This document shows, piece after piece, positions 21,494-24,003 of a stretch of DNA of 24,003 bases (position 1 is its first letter; each line of letters opens with the position of its first letter). The DNA comes from JAAYLC01 sp964636665 (GTDB taxonomy: Bacteria; Bacteroidota; Bacteroidia; Flavobacteriales; Flavobacteriaceae), in NCBI GenBank assembly GCA_964636665.1, contig CAZWVT010000027.1, positions 1 through 24,003 of the forward strand, read 5' to 3'. Both the position numbers and the translations under genes were made by a program. The notes under the pieces were generated by a model that was not told the origin of the DNA, did no database searches, and worked only from the letters and a program-made list of their open reading frames with translations.

Positions 21494-22545
21494 ATTAAGG
21501 ACAGTTGTTTCAACATTTCATTGCGTTTTAGCTTTTTGGTTTCCGTATAAATGAATACCGGAATTGCATAAATTTTTTTTGGTTTTTCATAAGCATCCAG
21601 TACTTTAAAAAAATCTTCATAAGCTTCGATTGTCGGTATTTCAGACGATTCAACGACAAGAATGACTTGCTCGCCCAACGCACTGCTTTTTTCGGAAGCG
21701 ATAAAAAATGGCAGCTTTAAGGTTTTTGCTAATTTTTGTTCTACTTTTTCCGGGTGAATTTTTACGCCACCGCTGTTTATTACATTGTCTAAACGACCTA
21801 AGAAAATAAATTCCTTTTCTGAAATTAATTTGACAACATCATTGGTAACGACTTTTTCTTGTGAAATCTTTGGAGCATCGATTACAAGACATGAATTTTT
21901 ATTTACTGTAAAATTTACGCCAGAAAGTGCTTTATACGATTCACTTTTATTCTTCCCGTTAATTTTTCTTACGGCAATATGACTGATAGTTTCCGTCATT
22001 CCGTATGTAGCGTAAACCGCTGTTGATACCGATTGAAGTTGTTCGTCAAGTTCCGGAGAAACCACGCCCCCACCGATAATTAATTTTGAAACTTTATAAA
22101 GTTCATCAATTGAATGAAAAACCTGATAAGGAACCATTGCCGCAAAATCATATTTTGTAGCATTATTCAGCAACGGATTTTTAGATGCTTCTCTGATATC
22201 CAAATTCCATCCGCCAATCATAGCACGCACCAACATCATTTTTCCACCGATATATTCAACGGACATACAAAGCAATGCATTGGTTTTTTCATTCAAATTA
22301 AAATATGAATTGGTAGCTTGTGCACTATTCAACATATTGGTTTTGTCGAGTTCTATAAGTTTGGGCGAACCTGTAGAACCTGAAGTTTTTACTTGAACAA
22401 AGTCATTTTTGTTCAACCATTCTTGAATAAACAACCCTATCGCTCGTAAATAATTATTTTCATGAGTGAGATTTTCAGCAAATTCTATAAGTGAGCTTTT
22501 AGAATTGAAAGATTTTGAGTTTATTTTAAATTGAGGATGAAGCAC
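21490..22545 (-). CDS. menE: o-Succinylbenzoate-CoA ligase
   Basis: This 351-residue adenylate-forming enzyme of menaquinone synthesis activates o-succinylbenzoate to its CoA thioester. The motifs of the AMP-binding family are in order: VKTSGSTGSPK at 52-62 (P-loop), YGMTETISHI at 181-190, FLGRLDNVINSGGVKIHPEKVE at 248-269 (hinge and C-domain start), and a lysine-rich TETKKLKRNE end at 334-343 holding the likely catalytic lysine. It is shorter than E. coli MenE, as is usual in Bacteroidota. It is separated from menC by a CPBP protease gene, with 2 bases between protease stop and menE start. The start ATG at 22545 gives MLHPQFKINSKSF. Confidence 0.92.
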   Translation of the reverse strand: MLHPQFKINSKSFNSKSSLIEFAENLTHENNYLRAIGLFIQEWLNKNDFVQVKTSGSTGSPKLIELDKTNMLNSAQATNSYFNLNEKTNALLCMSVEYIGGKMMLVRAMIGGWNLDIREASKNPLLNNATKYDFAAMVPYQVFHSIDELYKVSKLIIGGGVVSPELDEQLQSVSTAVYATYGMTETISHIAVRKINGKNKSESYKALSGVNFTVNKNSCLVIDAPKISQEKVVTNDVVKLISEKEFIFLGRLDNVINSGGVKIHPEKVEQKLAKTLKLPFFIASEKSSALGEQVILVVESSEIPTIEAYEDFFKVLDAYEKPKKIYAIPVFIYTETKKLKRNEMLKQLSLI

Positions 22546-22547
22546 AT

Positions 22548-23528
22548 TTATTCAATTTTATCTTGAAAAGTATCTCGGGTTGCATTTTCTGAAATCGGAA
22601 GCGGATTTACAACTTTTCCGGTTAATTTTTCTTTCCAATCAGACCATTTGTACTTCCAGCTAAATAATGCTAAAAGAAGTGGATAAACCACAAAAACAGG
22701 AAACAGAATACTCATTCCTGCAGATGGATCTTCTGTGATATCTTTTAAAAGAGAAGGCGTTTGAAAAACCGTCCAATCTGCAGTTACAAGCAAAGCCCCA
22801 AATAGATTATTCCCCGCATGATATCCCAAAGCCAATTCCAATCCTTCATCCATCAAGGTCATAATTCCCAAAAAAAATCCGGTTCCGATGTAGTAAATCA
22901 TAATGACATTTCCCATTTTGCCAACTTCCGGGTTAAAGAAATGCAATCCACCAAAAATTACGGAAGTAATGACCAATGGCATCCAACGGTTTCTCGCAGC
23001 AACGCCAATTCCTTGCATGAGATACCCGCGAAAAAGATATTCTTCAAAACTGGTTTGAATGGGAATCATAATCACAGCGATTACCAAAAGAATCATAAAA
23101 GGTTTTAATTGAAAATTTATCAAGTAATCATCCGGATTCATATAGTAATCCAAAGCCGTCATTGCAATGCTGATAACTCCAACCAAGCCGAAAGCAAATA
23201 AAATTCTGTTCCAATCAACCTTTTTGCGTCCTGTTGTTGCATCGGTAAAATTTTGATTGTGCAAATACCGAATGACCAAATAAAGTGCGCCCATTCCAAA
23301 AGCAAAACTGAGCAACATCAAAAACAATGTGAGATTTGAATCCAAGATTGTCATTAATTTTGATTGATCTTGCATGTCCATAATATTGCCGCCTTCACGC
23401 AGCGTTTTGAGTAAAACTGCTACTATGAGCGGGATTGCACCCAATTGGCTTACCATAAATGCAGCAAAAGCACCTACCAAATAGCGCCACCACTCATTCT
23501 TTGCTCGAAATGCTTTTTCTATAAACAT
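22548..23528 (-). CDS. CPBP family intramembrane metalloprotease
   Basis: This 326-residue polytopic membrane protein has about eight hydrophobic helices. The CPBP (Rce1/CAAX-protease-like) motifs are EEYLFR at 162-167, which gives the EExxxR glutamates, FGGLH at 192-196, and GYHAGNN at 235-241 holding the second metal-binding histidine. The substrate is unknown; members range from prenyl-protein proteases to bacteriocin-immunity and regulatory proteases. It sits between menC (17 bases) and menE (2 bases) on the same strand, so it is part of the menaquinone operon by position. The C-terminal tail after about residue 300 is charged and cytoplasmic-looking. Confidence 0.88.
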   Translation of the reverse strand: MFIEKAFRAKNEWWRYLVGAFAAFMVSQLGAIPLIVAVLLKTLREGGNIMDMQDQSKLMTILDSNLTLFLMLLSFAFGMGALYLVIRYLHNQNFTDATTGRKKVDWNRILFAFGLVGVISIAMTALDYYMNPDDYLINFQLKPFMILLVIAVIMIPIQTSFEEYLFRGYLMQGIGVAARNRWMPLVITSVIFGGLHFFNPEVGKMGNVIMIYYIGTGFFLGIMTLMDEGLELALGYHAGNNLFGALLVTADWTVFQTPSLLKDITEDPSAGMSILFPVFVVYPLLLALFSWKYKWSDWKEKLTGKVVNPLPISENATRDTFQDKIE

Positions 23529-23545
23529 AGTTTGTCTTTAAATTT

Positions 23546-24003
23546 TTAATATGAAAAATCCCATTTTTCCTGCGGATTGTAATATAAATTTCCTTGTTTG
23601 ACTTGCAATGGCGACGGAATATTATTGGTGTATAAACTTCCCGTTCCCAGTCCTTGAGGCATTGTTGCCTTTTTTTGATAAGTGTATTGTGCAATGGCAT
23701 TCAACCCAATATTACTTTCCAGTGCCGATGTTATCCACCAACCGCCTCCATTGTTTTCAATTAATGATATCCAGGTTTCACAAGCTTGAAAACCACCAAT
23801 TAAAGAAGGTTTAAGAATGATGTATTGCGGGTTTACAGTTTCGATTATATTTTTCTTGGTTTCATCAGAAAATGCACCAATTAACTCTTCATCCAGAGCA
23901 ATCGGAATGGGCGTATCCTGACAGAGCGCTGCCATTTTTTCCAAATTTCCTTGTTCTATAGGTTGTTCCATGGAATGAATTTCAAGTTCTGAAAGTCTTT
24001 TTA
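23546..24003 (-). CDS. menC: o-Succinylbenzoate synthase, partial (C-terminal part; N-terminus beyond window)
   Basis: This is the C-terminal ~150 residues of MenC, an enolase-superfamily enzyme that dehydrates SHCHC to o-succinylbenzoate. The frame is open to the window edge; reading in from 24003 it gives KRLSELEIHSMEQPIEQGN, with EQP as the family's second-metal segment. It continues with IPIALDEELIG (third-metal-ligand region), INPQ-like VNPQYIILKPSLIGGF (the catalytic lysine in LKPS), WWITSALESNIGLNAIAQ, and GLGTGSLYTNNI. The ATG at 23971 is internal to the gene, not its start. It heads the visible part of the minus-strand operon (CPBP protease 17 bases downstream, then menE). Confidence 0.9.
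   Translation of the reverse strand, partial: KRLSELEIHSMEQPIEQGNLEKMAALCQDTPIPIALDEELIGAFSDETKKNIIETVNPQYIILKPSLIGGFQACETWISLIENNGGGWWITSALESNIGLNAIAQYTYQKKATMPQGLGTGSLYTNNIPSPLQVKQGNLYYNPQEKWDFSY

Noticed and set aside
1..24003. Use of a variant genetic code or stop reassignment, suggested by the two in-frame stops.
   Set aside because: TAA, TAG and TGA all end genes of normal length elsewhere in the window, and the two anomalies share a local base context, which fits mutation or error better.

Overview
This 24 kb window looks chromosomal and comes from a Bacteroidota bacterium, most likely a member of the Flavobacteriia. The evidence is AT-rich DNA, A-rich leaders without Shine-Dalgarno sequences, several TAnnTTTG-type -7 promoter elements, a 287-residue primary sigma factor that lacks region 1.1 and begins MRQLKITK, a short MenE, and an RprX/RprY-like two-component pair. 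I see no insertion sequence, phage gene, tRNA/rRNA gene or CRISPR array.

Layout. (i) 1-2976: the 3' part of a THUMP-like-domain methyltransferase gene with an in-frame TAA; a charged low-complexity protein on the minus strand; then a tight three-gene cassette of a YqcI/YcgG (GntA-like) heme N-hydroxylase-family protein, a PaiB-type FMN-binding split-barrel protein with an in-frame TAG, and a DUF1989 protein. (ii) 3093-6285: a 40-residue hydrophilic protein, a general-stress-type short-chain dehydrogenase, separately encoded LigD phosphoesterase and LigD polymerase domains without a ligase domain, and a small lipoprotein. (iii) 6506-11280: a DoxX-like membrane protein, a metallophosphoesterase, a soluble diiron acyl-ACP desaturase overlapping a lipoprotein gene, a D-3-phosphoglycerate-dehydrogenase-like enzyme, a DUF1456 protein, another hydrophilic protein and a universal stress protein. 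(iv) 11383-16242: a secreted protein and a small membrane protein divergent from rpoD, then a UbiB/AarF kinase-like protein, a 42-residue membrane peptide and an OmpA-domain lipoprotein. (v) 16562-24003, all minus strand: menC (runs off the window), a CPBP membrane protease, menE, a family 2 glycosyltransferase, a YbbR-domain protein, coaE, then a histidine kinase and its response regulator.

How the genes fit together. The right third is a housekeeping run (menaquinone synthesis, CoA synthesis, envelope). The left half has a stress and accessory flavour: NHEJ-type end-processing domains, SDR, USP and several highly charged small proteins whose A-rich leaders resemble one another. The best candidate for an undescribed system is the cassette at 1122-2411. 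Two of its families (YqcI/YcgG and DUF1989) have members with demonstrated guanidine/guanidino-nitrogen chemistry, and the middle gene is an FMN-type split barrel.

The most concrete anomaly is that two conserved genes are each broken by one in-frame stop in the same local context (GGTTTTTA), with the reading frame after the stop still matching the family. This implies either recent nonsense mutation or a systematic base-calling error. All family assignments are from memory of motifs; no database search was run.
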